A DNA stretch of 64,000 bases from Frigoribacterium sp. PhB116 (lineage in GTDB: Bacteria > Actinomycetota > Actinomycetes > Actinomycetales > Microbacteriaceae). A model generated the notes under the pieces. The model was not told the origin of the DNA, made no database searches, and saw only the letters and a list, made by a program, of their open reading frames with translations. The stretch's first letter is position 1, and each line of letters opens with the position of its first letter. This document shows, piece after piece, positions 50,543 through 59,449 of this stretch. The translations under genes and the position numbers were made by a program. The stretch spans positions 1 through 64,000 of the forward strand of contig NZ_SOBE01000003.1 in the NCBI RefSeq assembly GCF_004364285.1, written 5' to 3'.

Positions 50543-51858
50543 CGTGACGGACTTCCTGCTCGGGTGGGCCCGACGTGGACGAAGTCCTGCCGGGTCGCGA
50601 CGTGCGCAGCGCGGGCCGGGGTGCCGGGGGCGACGTCAGGTCGTGGTGCCCATGCTGCCGCCCCGAATGCTAGCGCCGCCATCGAGAACCAGACGAACCA
50701 GTCGAAGGAGAACAGCACGACCGCCATCACCAGGAGCACAGCCCGGCCCACGCGCGCGGCCCGCGCGAAGCCGACGACGAGGGCCGCGACCAGCGCGAGG
50801 ACGCCCACGACGCCGAAGGCCGCGAGGGTCGAGACGAGCTGGTTGTCGATCACCGTGAAGCCGCCCTGCGGCAGCAGCCCCCTCGCGTAGAGCTCCGGCT
50901 CGCTGCCGAAGCCCGAGCCGAGCAGCGCCTCGAGCGGGGGCCGGCCGAGGAGCCCCGGCACGCTCGCCAGCGCCCCGACGCGGTTCTCCCAGGAGCCGGA
51001 GTTGATCAGGGTGACGAAGCCGTCGGCGATCTCCCCTTCCAGGAGCCACACGACGACGACGGACGCCACGGCCGACGTGATCACGTTGAGGAGCCGCCTG
51101 CTCTGGGCCGACGTGACGAGCAGGTGCGTGAGGGCCGCGACGAGCGCCGCGACGACGCTGCGACTGCCGGAGAGCAACACGCCCACCACGAGGAGGGACG
51201 TGAGGGCGAGCACGACCGGCGACGGCAGGAGCCGCGGGTGGGCCAGCAGGACGACGAGGCACACGGCCAAGAACACGGCGTAGGGGATGGGGTGTCCGAG
51301 CGTGCCCTCGACGCGGGTGAGGTCTCCGGGGAGGATCCTGTTCGGGCCCGCGAAGACGCTGCCGTCGGCGCGCACCTTGTAGCCCCAGGGCACCGGGCGG
51401 TGCAGCACGGTCAGCTCCACGATGCCGAGCAGGGCCTGGCCGACCCCGAGGACGACGAGTCCCCGGACGAGCAGGAGGAGGTCGCGGGCGGACGCCGTGG
51501 CGATCGTCCATGAGACGAGCAGGCCGACGGCGGCGAGCTCGGCCATCAGGACGATCGTGGACGGCGCCCGGAGGAGCACCAGCACGACGAGCACGACGAA
51601 CAGCGCGCCGGTGGCGACGGTGGCCCGCGGCGGCGGGACGAACCAGGAGCGCGGGGACGCCGCGGCGCCCGCGAGCAGGACCACGACGCCGACGACCGCG
51701 GCCGTGCGGACGGATTCGGGCGCGGACGGCGAGGAGGCGGAGACGAGCACGGCGACCGCGGCCACGAGGGCGACCCCGCGACGCAGGTCGGACGGCAGCA
51801 GCAGGCCGCCCACGAGGGCCACGAGGAGCACGGTCGCCCCCGCCGCGGCAGCGACCAT
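50539..51858 (-). CDS. O-antigen ligase/polymerase-type (Wzy-like) membrane protein
   Basis: A 439-residue protein with about eleven or twelve hydrophobic segments and the layout of the Wzy_C/O-antigen polymerase family. A short loop LHRPVPWGYKVRADGSVFAGPNRILPGDLTRVEGTLGHPIPYAVFLA precedes a middle cluster of helices. A second loop with SGSRSVVAALVAA and SWENRVGALASVPGLLGRPPLEALLGSGFGSEPELYARG has the arginines that act in sugar transfer in characterised ligases and polymerases. It probably polymerises repeat units outside the membrane. The start is either ATG at 51858 or GTG at 51861; both overlap the flippase stop (51858-51860), and ATG is listed. It overlaps the glycosyltransferase below by four bases. 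Confidence 0.88.
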   Translation of the reverse strand: MVAAAAGATVLLVALVGGLLLPSDLRRGVALVAAVAVLVSASSPSAPESVRTAAVVGVVVLLAGAAASPRSWFVPPPRATVATGALFVVLVVLVLLRAPSTIVLMAELAAVGLLVSWTIATASARDLLLLVRGLVVLGVGQALLGIVELTVLHRPVPWGYKVRADGSVFAGPNRILPGDLTRVEGTLGHPIPYAVFLAVCLVVLLAHPRLLPSPVVLALTSLLVVGVLLSGSRSVVAALVAALTHLLVTSAQSRRLLNVITSAVASVVVVWLLEGEIADGFVTLINSGSWENRVGALASVPGLLGRPPLEALLGSGFGSEPELYARGLLPQGGFTVIDNQLVSTLAAFGVVGVLALVAALVVGFARAARVGRAVLLVMAVVLFSFDWFVWFSMAALAFGAAAWAPRPDVAPGTPARAAHVATRQDFVHVGPTRAGSPSR

Positions 51859-53123
51859 CACGACGACGCCCCGGTGAGGGAGGCACGCGTCGCGAGCACG
51901 GGACCGGCTCGACCACCCGCGCCGACCAGCAGCCCCAGCTGCACGACGAGTCCGACGCCCTCGGCGAGCACGAGAGCCGCCACGGCACCGGTCGCCCCGG
52001 CGGCGGCACCCGCCGCCAGGACGCCGGGGACGCCCACGAGCGCGGCGGCGATCGCGGCCGTGGTGGTGTGGCCGTGACGCCCCGCGCTCACCAGGGCGAG
52101 GCCGGCGCCCCGCGAGGAGCAGATGACGGTGACGAGCGCACCGCCCCACACGGCGAGGTCGCGTCCCACGTCGACCGCGCCCGCGAAGAGCCAGCCGGAG
52201 ACCGACGGCATCGCGACCGCGAACACCGTCCCCGCGACGACGCCGAGCCCGGTGTTCACCCCGAGCGAGACGGCGCTCCGGCGCCGTGCGAGCTCGGCGT
52301 CGGGCGTGCCGACCCAGGTCTGGAGGCGGTCGGGGACGGCGGACAGCACCTGGAGCCCCATGCGGAGCGGGCGGTCGGTCGCGGCGAAGGCCGCCACCGA
52401 GGCGGGTGCCGTCACCCCGAGGAGCGCCACGGGGAGGGACTTGTACGTCGTCGTCACCGCGCGTCCCAGCACGAGCACCGCCTGCTCGCGGACGACCAGG
52501 GGGACCTCGGCGAACGCCTGTCGGGACGGGAACCGGGCGGCGTCGTCGACGAGGGGGGTGAGCACGGCGGTGGCGACGACGGCCAGCACGAGGCAGGACC
52601 CGTAGGCCTCGAGGGGCGCGCCGACCACCAGCGCCGCCGCGGCGGCGAGGGCGAGGACGACGCGAGGGAGCGCCTCCGTCAGCACCACGCGACCCGGACG
52701 CCCGAGCCCGACGAAGTACCAGGTGGGGCTCAGCGCGCCGAGGGCCACGCCGACCGCGACCAGGACGGCGGCGAGCACGTGCCGGTCGACCAGCAAGGCC
52801 GTGACCACGACGACCACGGGGAGCAGCACCGCCGTCGCGATGAGCTTGCTGGCCAGGGCCCGGGCGAAGACGGCGGCCCGGGCCTCGGGGTCGCGCGCGA
52901 TCCGCACGGGCCCGACGATGCTCCAGCCGAGCTCAGCCACGACGGCCGCGGCGACGCCGACCGACATGCCCACGGCGACGGCCGACCACCCGGACGCCCC
53001 GAACCGCGAGGTCACCGCGGGGATGACCGCGAGGGGCGCCGCGGCGCTGACGGCAGGCACGAGGACGTGGAGCAGGAGGCGAACCACCTGGGACCCGGTG
53101 ACCCGGCCGGCCACGCGCGTCAC
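51858..53123 (-). CDS. Polysaccharide flippase (Wzx/MOP superfamily)
   Basis: A 421-residue protein with about twelve membrane segments, recognised as a Wzx-type exporter by SRFGASGWSAVAVGMSVGVAAAVVAELGWSIVGP near the N-terminus, the short ALSPTWYFVGLGRPGRVVLTEALPRVV loop between helices, and the ATDRPLRMGLQVLSAVPDRLQTW segment in the middle. It should move lipid-linked repeat units to the outside for the Wzy-like protein encoded next. The GTG start overlaps the upstream glycosyltransferase stop (GTGA at 53120-53123). Order in the operon (GT, GT, flippase, polymerase, GT) fits a Wzx/Wzy-dependent pathway. Confidence 0.88.
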   Translation of the reverse strand: MTRVAGRVTGSQVVRLLLHVLVPAVSAAAPLAVIPAVTSRFGASGWSAVAVGMSVGVAAAVVAELGWSIVGPVRIARDPEARAAVFARALASKLIATAVLLPVVVVVTALLVDRHVLAAVLVAVGVALGALSPTWYFVGLGRPGRVVLTEALPRVVLALAAAAALVVGAPLEAYGSCLVLAVVATAVLTPLVDDAARFPSRQAFAEVPLVVREQAVLVLGRAVTTTYKSLPVALLGVTAPASVAAFAATDRPLRMGLQVLSAVPDRLQTWVGTPDAELARRRSAVSLGVNTGLGVVAGTVFAVAMPSVSGWLFAGAVDVGRDLAVWGGALVTVICSSRGAGLALVSAGRHGHTTTAAIAAALVGVPGVLAAGAAAGATGAVAALVLAEGVGLVVQLGLLVGAGGRAGPVLATRASLTGASS

Positions 53124-54199
53124 GCCCTCCCCCCGCTCGCGAGGACGAACCGGGAGAGGGGACGGTACGACCGGGCGACGAGCGCCTCGAGGCGGTCGTG
53201 CACCCCGGGCGAACCGGCGAGGGCCCGGGTCGGTTCGACGGCGACGAGAGCGTCGGCGAGCGCCCCCGCCCGACCCGGCTCGACCTGGACGAGCTGGTCG
53301 CCGACCGCCTCGGCGACGTCGTCCAGGGCCGACGAACGCTGGGTCACGACGACCCGGCCGCACGCCAGGCCCTGCCAGACCTTGTTCGCGACCACGGACC
53401 GTGCCTTGGGCGACGGGCCGAAGACACCGAGCACGACGTCCGCCCACGCGAGTTGCTCGAGGAGGCCGGACTCGGGGACCGGGTCGACGAAGTCGACGAT
53501 CTGCCCGAGACCCAGGTCGCGGACGCGCTGCTCCGCCCTGGCCCGTGACGGGCCGTCGCCGACGAAGACCACCTGCAGCTCGCGCCGCGCCGCGGCGAGC
53601 GAGAGCGCCTCGACCATCAGGTCGACGCCGTGCAGGGCGATGTACCCGCCGTAGTAGAGCACCCGGAGCCCCGCTCCGGCCGGGGCCGCCGGCTGCCACG
53701 TGGCCCACGACGGCGCCCCCACGGCGACGGCCGCGACCTCGCGGGCCCGTGGGTGTCGACGCCGCACCTCGTCGGCGCGGGGATCCGTGTCGATCAGGTA
53801 GAGGTCGCTCGCGCGGACGGCGAGCCGGTCGTGCAGGTCGAGACGGCGAGCCCGGAGCGACCGCGCGGGGACGTCGCCCCTGTCGACGACCACGGTCTCG
53901 TGCAGGCCGATGAAGCCGTCGACCACGACACGCGCACGGCGGAGCCCGGCTACCACGTGCACGAGCGGCGCGTGGGTGGTGCGGAACTCTGCCAGGACGA
54001 CGACGTCGGCCCCGCGGGACGCTCGCCAGAGCCCCCGGACGTCGGCGAGGGCCCGACGCGCCCGGGAGCCGGCCCGGCTGCGCGGCACGGTCGCGAGCTC
54101 CACGCCAGGGAGGGAGGCGAGGTGCTCGCGCACGCGTCGCCCGCGGGGGTAGTCGAGGTCGTGGGCTCCGTAGTGGACCACCCGCACCGGCGCGCTCAC
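53120..54199 (-). CDS. Glycosyltransferase family 4-like protein
   Basis: A 359-residue GT-B glycosyltransferase. The N-terminal domain starts VRVVHYGAHDLDYPRGRRVREHLASLPG, a pattern found in glycosyltransferases that begin with a short tract before DxxYPR. The donor domain shows LRVLYYGGYIALHGVDLMVEALSLA, LQVVFVGDGPSRARAEQRVRDLG, and SPKARSVVANKVWQGLACGRVVVTQRSSA, where the conserved K-xW-Q and cysteine/glycine turn occupy the usual sugar-nucleotide site. The substrate is not predictable. The start GTG overlaps the upstream glycosyltransferase stop (GTGA at 54196-54199), and it overlaps the flippase downstream. Confidence 0.88.
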   Translation of the reverse strand: MSAPVRVVHYGAHDLDYPRGRRVREHLASLPGVELATVPRSRAGSRARRALADVRGLWRASRGADVVVLAEFRTTHAPLVHVVAGLRRARVVVDGFIGLHETVVVDRGDVPARSLRARRLDLHDRLAVRASDLYLIDTDPRADEVRRRHPRAREVAAVAVGAPSWATWQPAAPAGAGLRVLYYGGYIALHGVDLMVEALSLAAARRELQVVFVGDGPSRARAEQRVRDLGLGQIVDFVDPVPESGLLEQLAWADVVLGVFGPSPKARSVVANKVWQGLACGRVVVTQRSSALDDVAEAVGDQLVQVEPGRAGALADALVAVEPTRALAGSPGVHDRLEALVARSYRPLSRFVLASGGRA

Positions 54200-55299
54200 G
54201 CAGCCCCCTGCCCGACGCGGCCGAGGTGCCCGAGACGGGCCAGGACGGCGTCGACCGAGCGCCCGATCGTGAGCGCCGACGCGTTGGCGTGCACGTGGTC
54301 GCTGAGCCGCCGCCTCAGGTCGGCGTCGGAGACCAGGTCACGGACCGCCGTCGCCCAGGGCCGCGGGTCGTCGACGGGGAGGACGAACCGTCGACGGAGC
54401 TCGTCGTCGGTGACGAGCAGCGGCGCGGCCCCGTAGGCGTCGCCGAGCACGACGGGCACCCCGGCGAGCGCGGCCTCGACGGCGCTGCGCCCGAAGGCCT
54501 CGCGGGAGGCGGTGCCCACGAAGACCGCCGCGTCGGTCCACAGGGCGGCCGGGTCGGCCCAGCCGCGGACGGAGAGCCCGGCGGGCGCCTCACGGCGCAG
54601 CTCGGCCTCGAGCGGACCGTGGCCGTACATCGCCCCGGGGACGCCGGTGGCGGCGACGAGGTCGGCGAAGGCGCGGGGCCTCTTGTCGACGTCGAGGCGG
54701 GCAGCCCAGACGAGCCGCCCCGACGCCTCGCCACGGCTGAGGCGCGGCGCGGCGGGGACGCCCGCCGGGACGAGCTCGGGTCGCCTGGCCGCCGCGACCG
54801 CGTCGGCGAGGACCGGCGTGGTCGCCCAGACGTCGGCGGCTGCACGGAGCGCGCGCGTCTCGACGAGCCGGAGCACGTGACGACGGAGCAGGGTCTGCTC
54901 GCCCTGCGCCGGCCACGGGAGCCCCCTGACCCAGGCGACCCAGGCGGGGCCGAGCGGGGAACGGAGACGTGCCGCGGCGACGTCGCTCTGCGTCACGAGG
55001 GTGACGACCACGTCGGCCTCACGCACCTCGGGCGAGTCGAGAAGCAGCTGGGCGACCTCGTCGACGACGCCGAGCCCGTGCTGCAGCACCTCGACCTCGC
55101 GCACGCCCGCCGCCGGCGAGCTGACGCCCGCCGCGGCGGCGCGCAGGCCGACGACCGCGGACCAGTCGAGGCCGCGGGACCGGGCCTCGGCGACGAGGTC
55201 GAGCGTCGACCGGTACACGCCGCTGCGGGCCATGAGGGGTGCGGCGACGAAGCAGACCCGGAGGCGGGAGGCGAGGGCGGGACTCGAAGGGGGCAACAT
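54196..55299 (-). CDS. Glycosyltransferase family 4-like protein, first gene of the exopolysaccharide operon
   Basis: A 367-residue glycosyltransferase. It starts SRLRVCFVAAPLMARSGVYRSTLDLVAEARSRGLDWSAVVGL, has the linker motif PELVPAGVPAAPRLSRGEASGRLVWAARLDVDKRPRAFADLVAATG, and the donor-binding VFVGTASREAFGRSAVEAALAGVPVVLGDAYGAAPLLVTDDELRRRFV stretch with the conserved E-x7-E-type motif (EAFGRSAVEA). The ATG at 55299 lacks a strong ribosome-binding site. Upstream lies a textbook TTGACT/TATACT promoter. Four more genes follow with 4-bp or similar overlaps, so the whole group down to the DUF1972 glycosyltransferase should be one transcript. Confidence 0.9.
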   Translation of the reverse strand: MLPPSSPALASRLRVCFVAAPLMARSGVYRSTLDLVAEARSRGLDWSAVVGLRAAAAGVSSPAAGVREVEVLQHGLGVVDEVAQLLLDSPEVREADVVVTLVTQSDVAAARLRSPLGPAWVAWVRGLPWPAQGEQTLLRRHVLRLVETRALRAAADVWATTPVLADAVAAARRPELVPAGVPAAPRLSRGEASGRLVWAARLDVDKRPRAFADLVAATGVPGAMYGHGPLEAELRREAPAGLSVRGWADPAALWTDAAVFVGTASREAFGRSAVEAALAGVPVVLGDAYGAAPLLVTDDELRRRFVLPVDDPRPWATAVRDLVSDADLRRRLSDHVHANASALTIGRSVDAVLARLGHLGRVGQGAA

Positions 55300-55352
55300 G
55301 TGCAGCTCGTTCCACTCGGGTGCGGGACCCCGGACAGGGCACGGGCGTTCTG

Positions 55353-55381
55353 AGTATATGTGTGATATTTCTCTGAGTCAA
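55353..55381 (-). promoter_or_regulatory. Sigma-70-type promoter of the five-gene exopolysaccharide operon
   Basis: On the minus strand, TTGACT (55381-55376) and TATACT (55358-55353) are exactly 17 bp apart, each one base off consensus. The start site would be near 55346, giving a 5' leader of about 47 bases. The spacer contains AAATATCACACA, which shares ATATCAC with sites near 45893 and 57641. Confidence 0.85.
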
Positions 55382-55418
55382 CGACCTGCTCCAGGTGGCG
55401 GTCGATCACATGAGCCCG

Positions 55419-57596
55419 TCAGGGCCGGGCGAGTTCGTCACGCAGGAGAAGACCGAGTGAACGCGACATCGCCTCCGTGAGGTGCTGCGCATCGGCCCGG
55501 ATGAGGACTTCCCCCGCCACGACGGGGCACTCGCCGTCGGCCGCGCAGAACCACGACAGGACATCGATGAAGTCGACGTCGACCCCTCGTCCGCGGGCGT
55601 CTTCCACCCCCGCGCGTTCTGCCGTGCGTGCATCGAGGCTGAGTCGTTCCGGCGCGGCCACGCACCCCTGTGCGCCGGTGGGCCGCGCGGCGCAGACCAC
55701 GGGAGAGGGGCCGCGTGGCGGCGCCCCGATCACGACGACCCTCGCACCGCCCAGCGCGAGCTCCGAGACAGCCGTCTCGGTCCCCCGACGCCACTCGGCG
55801 ATCGCTTCGGCACCGGTGGCGCCGCTCGTCAACCGCCCCAGCCCGGAGACGCTGCCCGAGGTCACGACGAGATCCGCCCCGGCCTCGGCCGCGAACTCTC
55901 GGAGGTCGGCGCGGCTGTCGGCGCACTTCTCGACGAAGGACGAGCCGGCGTTGCCGTCGTGGAAACGGGCGTCGGTGACAGAACAGCTCCCGAAGGCCAG
56001 CGCCCGGATCCGCCAGCCACCGCCCAGCGCAGCCTCGAGCGCAGGCAACCAGGAGAGAGCGATCGAGTCGCCCACGAGCACGGCCGTCCGCGGCGCCGCG
56101 CCGTCACCGAGATCGCAGGGCTCAGCGACGGCGGCAGCGGTGCCGACGGGGTACCGGCACTCATCCGAGGCCAGCTGGGGCACCATCGACGCACTCAGGG
56201 CCTCGTCGAGCGCACCCGGAGAGCTTCGCTCCGGGTGGAGGACCGACTCGGACAGCGCCTCCGAGAGGGAGGCGGCCGCCCACGGCACGCCCGAGGCCCC
56301 GGCCGGCCCTGGTCCGCCCTCGGGCGCGGACCCCACGGCGGCGACCGCGACCCCTGGGTCGATCAGCGCGGCAGGACCCTCGAGCTGAGCCGCGGACATG
56401 CCCACGACGACGAGGGTGACCGTCCCGGCCACACCGGCTCGTCGAACGAGGTCGCGACCCCTGTCGGCCCCGTCCGCCGGCGCCTCCCAGCCGCGCAGCC
56501 ACGCTCCGAGACGTGCCGGCTCCTCGACGAAGCGGAACGTGAGGACGCTCAGCACGAGCGTCACGACCAGCCCTCCCGCGACGGCGGGCGGGCCCCGGAG
56601 CCCGAGGGACTCGGCGAACACGATCACGGGGAAGTGCCACAGGTAGATCGAGTAGGAGCGGCGGCCCACCCATCGCGCCGGACTCGAGACCAACACGGTC
56701 TCGACGCCCCCGAGCCGACCCGAGCCGCCCACCACGATCGCGCAGGCGCCGAGCACGGGGAGCAGGGCCCAGGGCCACGGGAAGGACGAACTCGGATCGA
56801 TGACGACCAGGCTCAGGACGAGCACCCCCTGGCCCGCCAGCACGACGGCGCGGCGAAGGGGCAGGCACATGCGCTGCGCGACGGGCCGGGCGAAGGCGCA
56901 GAGAGCACCTGCCGCGAGCTCCCAGAGGCGGGCGACGGAGTCGAAGTAGGCCGCCCTGGGCGAGGCCTCGCCGCGCCAGACCGCGTAGCCGACGGAGAGG
57001 ACGACGACAGCGCACGCCACGCCCACGAGGACGTCCCGGCGCGCACGACGGCTGCTCAGCCGAGCAGCGATCGACGTCGCGACGAGCATCAGGACAGGCC
57101 AGATCAGGTAGAACTGCTCCTCGACGGCCAGCGACCAGAAGTGCTGGAGCGGGCTCGCCGGCGAGTCGGCTCCGAGGTAGTCGGCTCCGACCGCGATGAG
57201 GTGCCAGTTCTGGACGAACGAGAGGGACGCGACAGCGTCGAGGACCGTGCCTGCGAACCGCGGGGTGAACCAGAGGGCTGCTGCCGCGACGAGCGTCGCC
57301 AGGATGACGACCACGGCGGCGGGCAGGACCCGCCGGGCTCGACGGGCGTAGAAGGCCGTCAGCGAGATCGTGCCGGACCGGTCCAGCTCACGCAGCAGGA
57401 CCGCGGTGATGACGAAGCCCGATATGACGAAGAAGACGTCGACTCCGACGAATCCGCCCGGGGGGAGACCGGTGAGATGACCGACCACCACCACCACCAC
57501 AGCCACGGCCCGCAGGCCTTCGACATCGGGCCTGAAGGTCGGGGACCCCTGGGGGTGCCCCGCAGCGATCGTGGTCGGTGACGGTACGCGACTCAT
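55419..57596 (-). CDS. Acyltransferase-3/SGNH fusion (OafA-like) sugar O-acyltransferase
   Basis: A 725-residue two-domain protein of the OafA/YrhL type. Residues about 20-390 are ten membrane helices of acyltransferase family 3: the opening FRPDVEGLRAVAVVVVVVGHL with the conserved Arg and His, then the GGFVGVDVFFVISGFVI and FYARRARRVLPAAVVV motifs, LQHFWSLAVEEQFYLIWP and SYSIYLWHFPVIV. From about 480 a periplasmic-type SGNH domain begins, with the nucleophile in VLVGDSIALSW, an SGSVSG turn and a C-terminal DAQHLTEAMSR Asp/His pair. Such fusions O-acetylate surface polysaccharides or peptidoglycan. It has its own AT-richer upstream region (57631-57680) rather than the operon promoter of the genes downstream. 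Acyl group and target are inferred from neighbours. Confidence 0.95.
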   Translation of the reverse strand: MSRVPSPTTIAAGHPQGSPTFRPDVEGLRAVAVVVVVVGHLTGLPPGGFVGVDVFFVISGFVITAVLLRELDRSGTISLTAFYARRARRVLPAAVVVILATLVAAAALWFTPRFAGTVLDAVASLSFVQNWHLIAVGADYLGADSPASPLQHFWSLAVEEQFYLIWPVLMLVATSIAARLSSRRARRDVLVGVACAVVVLSVGYAVWRGEASPRAAYFDSVARLWELAAGALCAFARPVAQRMCLPLRRAVVLAGQGVLVLSLVVIDPSSSFPWPWALLPVLGACAIVVGGSGRLGGVETVLVSSPARWVGRRSYSIYLWHFPVIVFAESLGLRGPPAVAGGLVVTLVLSVLTFRFVEEPARLGAWLRGWEAPADGADRGRDLVRRAGVAGTVTLVVVGMSAAQLEGPAALIDPGVAVAAVGSAPEGGPGPAGASGVPWAAASLSEALSESVLHPERSSPGALDEALSASMVPQLASDECRYPVGTAAAVAEPCDLGDGAAPRTAVLVGDSIALSWLPALEAALGGGWRIRALAFGSCSVTDARFHDGNAGSSFVEKCADSRADLREFAAEAGADLVVTSGSVSGLGRLTSGATGAEAIAEWRRGTETAVSELALGGARVVVIGAPPRGPSPVVCAARPTGAQGCVAAPERLSLDARTAERAGVEDARGRGVDVDFIDVLSWFCAADGECPVVAGEVLIRADAQHLTEAMSRSLGLLLRDELARP

Positions 57597-57722
57597 CTCA
57601 GCTCCTCTCGTGTCACCTGCGGAGAGGAAGACGGTTCAACATATCACATCTGTTCAAAATCTAATCTGATATTCATGTCCGGAGAGGTGTCCCTGGACCG
57701 TGCTGACGCCCGATCCGGTTCG
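57597..57722. promoter_or_regulatory. AT-richer leader region of the acyltransferase gene
   Basis: About 50 bp (57631-57680) are unusually AT-rich for this genome and hold ACATATCAC at 57640-57648 plus two GTTCAA copies. A minus-strand TATGTT is a possible -10, but no -35 at proper spacing stands out. The right part is the downstream flank of the SpoU-type methyltransferase gene. Confidence 0.4.
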
Positions 57723-58436
57723 CTAGAACCGGTGCTGCCGTACCCACTCGTGCATGACGACAGCTCCTGCGGCGGAGGCGTTGATGCTGCGGGTCGAGCC
57801 GAACTGCGAGATCTCGACCACCAGCTCCGCGGCCGCGAGCACCTCAGGGCTGAGGCCAGGGCCCTCCTGACCGAACACGAGCACGCAGCGTTCCGGCAAC
57901 GCCGTCGTCTCGAGCGGGACCGAGCCGTCGACGTTGTCGACCGCGACGACGACGAGTCCCGCCTCCTGGGCCCAGGCGACGAAGGAGGCGACGTCCGGGT
58001 GGTGCTGCACGTGCTGGTAGCGGTCGGTCACCATCGCGCCCCGCTTGTTCCAGCGCCTCCGCCCGACGATGTGGACCGCCTCGGCGGCGAACGCGTTCGC
58101 GCTCCGCACGATCGAGCCGATGTTCATGTCGTGCTGCCAGTTCTCGATCGCCACGTGGAACGGGTGCCGGACGAGGTCGAGGTCGGCCACGATCGCCTCG
58201 AGGGACCAGTACCGGTAGCGGTCGACGACGTTGCGCCGGTCGCCGTCGCGCAGCAGTTCGCGGTCCCAGTGGTCACCGGCGGGCCAGGCGTCCACGCCGC
58301 CGGGCCACGGGCCGACACCGTGTGCCACGACCGGCTCGGCAGCCGGCTCGGCATCGGGTGGGGCGGTGGACTCGGCGGTCGCCTCGTCGGCGGTGTCGTC
58401 GGGGGTGTCGTCGGGTTCGGGGTGCTGGTCGGTCAC
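57723..58436 (-). CDS. SpoU-family RNA 2'-O-methyltransferase
   Basis: A 237-residue SPOUT methyltransferase that probably methylates the 2'-OH of a tRNA or rRNA nucleoside with S-adenosylmethionine. Residues 1-60 are an acidic disordered tail. Motif 1 is NWQHDMNIGSIVRSANAFAAEAVHIVG with the conserved Asn and Arg, motif 2 CVLVFGQEGPGLS, and motif 3 GSTRSINASAAGAVVMHEW, which together form the knotted cofactor site. The GTG at 58436 is chosen as start although no clear ribosome-binding site is near; an in-frame GTG at 58475 is also possible. It is divergent from the HAD phosphatase gene. Confidence 0.92.
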   Translation of the reverse strand: MTDQHPEPDDTPDDTADEATAESTAPPDAEPAAEPVVAHGVGPWPGGVDAWPAGDHWDRELLRDGDRRNVVDRYRYWSLEAIVADLDLVRHPFHVAIENWQHDMNIGSIVRSANAFAAEAVHIVGRRRWNKRGAMVTDRYQHVQHHPDVASFVAWAQEAGLVVVAVDNVDGSVPLETTALPERCVLVFGQEGPGLSPEVLAAAELVVEISQFGSTRSINASAAGAVVMHEWVRQHRF

Positions 58437-58510
58437 GACGGCCAGCGTAGGTCGCTGGCCGGACCGGCACCGCACCTCCTGCGTTCGCCTGCCCTCAGTA
58501 AGGTGTGCCC

Positions 58511-59323
58511 ATGGGTACTCGCGACGAGGTCGAATGCTGGTTGACCGACATGGACGGCGTGCTGGTGCACGAGAACCAGGCCCTGCCCGGAGCCGCGGCG
58601 CTGATCCAGCAGTGGCAGGACGAGGGCACCCCGTACCTCGTGCTCACGAACAACTCGATCTTCACGCCGCGTGACCTGAGCGCGCGGCTGCGCGCCTCGG
58701 GCCTGCACGTGCCCGAGGAGCGCATCTGGACGAGCGCCCTCGCGACCGCAGACTTCTGCCGCTCGCAGATGCCCGGCGGCTCGGCCTTCGTCATCGGCGA
58801 GGCCGGCATGACGACAGCGCTGCACGAGGCGGGCTTCATCATGACCGAGACCGACCCCGACTACGTCGTCGTGGGCGAGACCCGCAACTACTCGTTCGAC
58901 GCGATCACGAAGGCCGTCCGGCTGATCCTCGGCGGCGCCCGCTTCATCGTCACGAACCCCGACACGACCGGCCCGAGCGCCGACGGCCCGATGCCCGCGA
59001 CGGGCGCCATCGCCGCGATGATCACGGCCGCGACGAACAAGTCGCCCTACGTCGTCGGCAAGCCGAACCCGATGATGTTCCGCTCGGCGATGAACCGCAT
59101 CGGCGCGCACAGCGAGAACACCGCGATGATCGGCGACCGGATGGACACCGACGTCGTCGCGGGCATCGAGGCGGGGCTGCACACGATCCTGGTCATGACG
59201 GGGATCAGCGACCAGGCCGAGATCGACCGCTATCCGTTCCGCCCGAACGAGGTGCTGAGCGGCGTGCACGAGCTGGTCCGTGCCGAGCCGCTCGAGACCG
59301 ACGTGGTGCCGAGCGAGCTCTAG
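58511..59323 (+). CDS. HAD superfamily phosphatase, NagD-like (class IIA)
   Basis: A 270-residue HAD hydrolase. Motif I is WLTDMDGVLVHE with the nucleophile and general-acid aspartates, motif II is LVLTNNS, and the C-terminal KPNPMMF lysine and IGDRMDTDVVAGIEAGLHTILVMTG acidic motif complete the site. The large C2 cap between motifs II and III places it in subclass IIA with NagD, AraL and p-nitrophenyl phosphatases, which remove phosphate from sugar and nucleoside phosphates with broad specificity. The ATG at 58511 is preferred over 58505 because it matches the usual family N-terminus; AAGG lies upstream. It converges on the acidic membrane protein gene across a repeat-rich gap. Confidence 0.92.
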   Translation: MGTRDEVECWLTDMDGVLVHENQALPGAAALIQQWQDEGTPYLVLTNNSIFTPRDLSARLRASGLHVPEERIWTSALATADFCRSQMPGGSAFVIGEAGMTTALHEAGFIMTETDPDYVVVGETRNYSFDAITKAVRLILGGARFIVTNPDTTGPSADGPMPATGAIAAMITAATNKSPYVVGKPNPMMFRSAMNRIGAHSENTAMIGDRMDTDVVAGIEAGLHTILVMTGISDQAEIDRYPFRPNEVLSGVHELVRAEPLETDVVPSEL

Positions 59324-59368
59324 CTCGACACGCGCCGGCGCCGGCCGGTCCACATCCCGGCGTTGTCC

Positions 59369-59449
59369 GCACGGTCCGCGTCACCTGGGCTGCCTGCACG
59401 GTCGGCGTCACCTGCGCTGCCCGCACGGTCCGCGTCACTTGCGCTGCCC
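59369..59449. repeat. Three tandem 27-bp repeats
   Basis: Units at 59369-59395, 59396-59422 and 59423-59449 differ at only a few bases. They start 45 bp after the HAD stop and run into the nested inverted repeat. The unit is a multiple of three, but neither strand holds a plausible gene. Confidence 0.85.
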
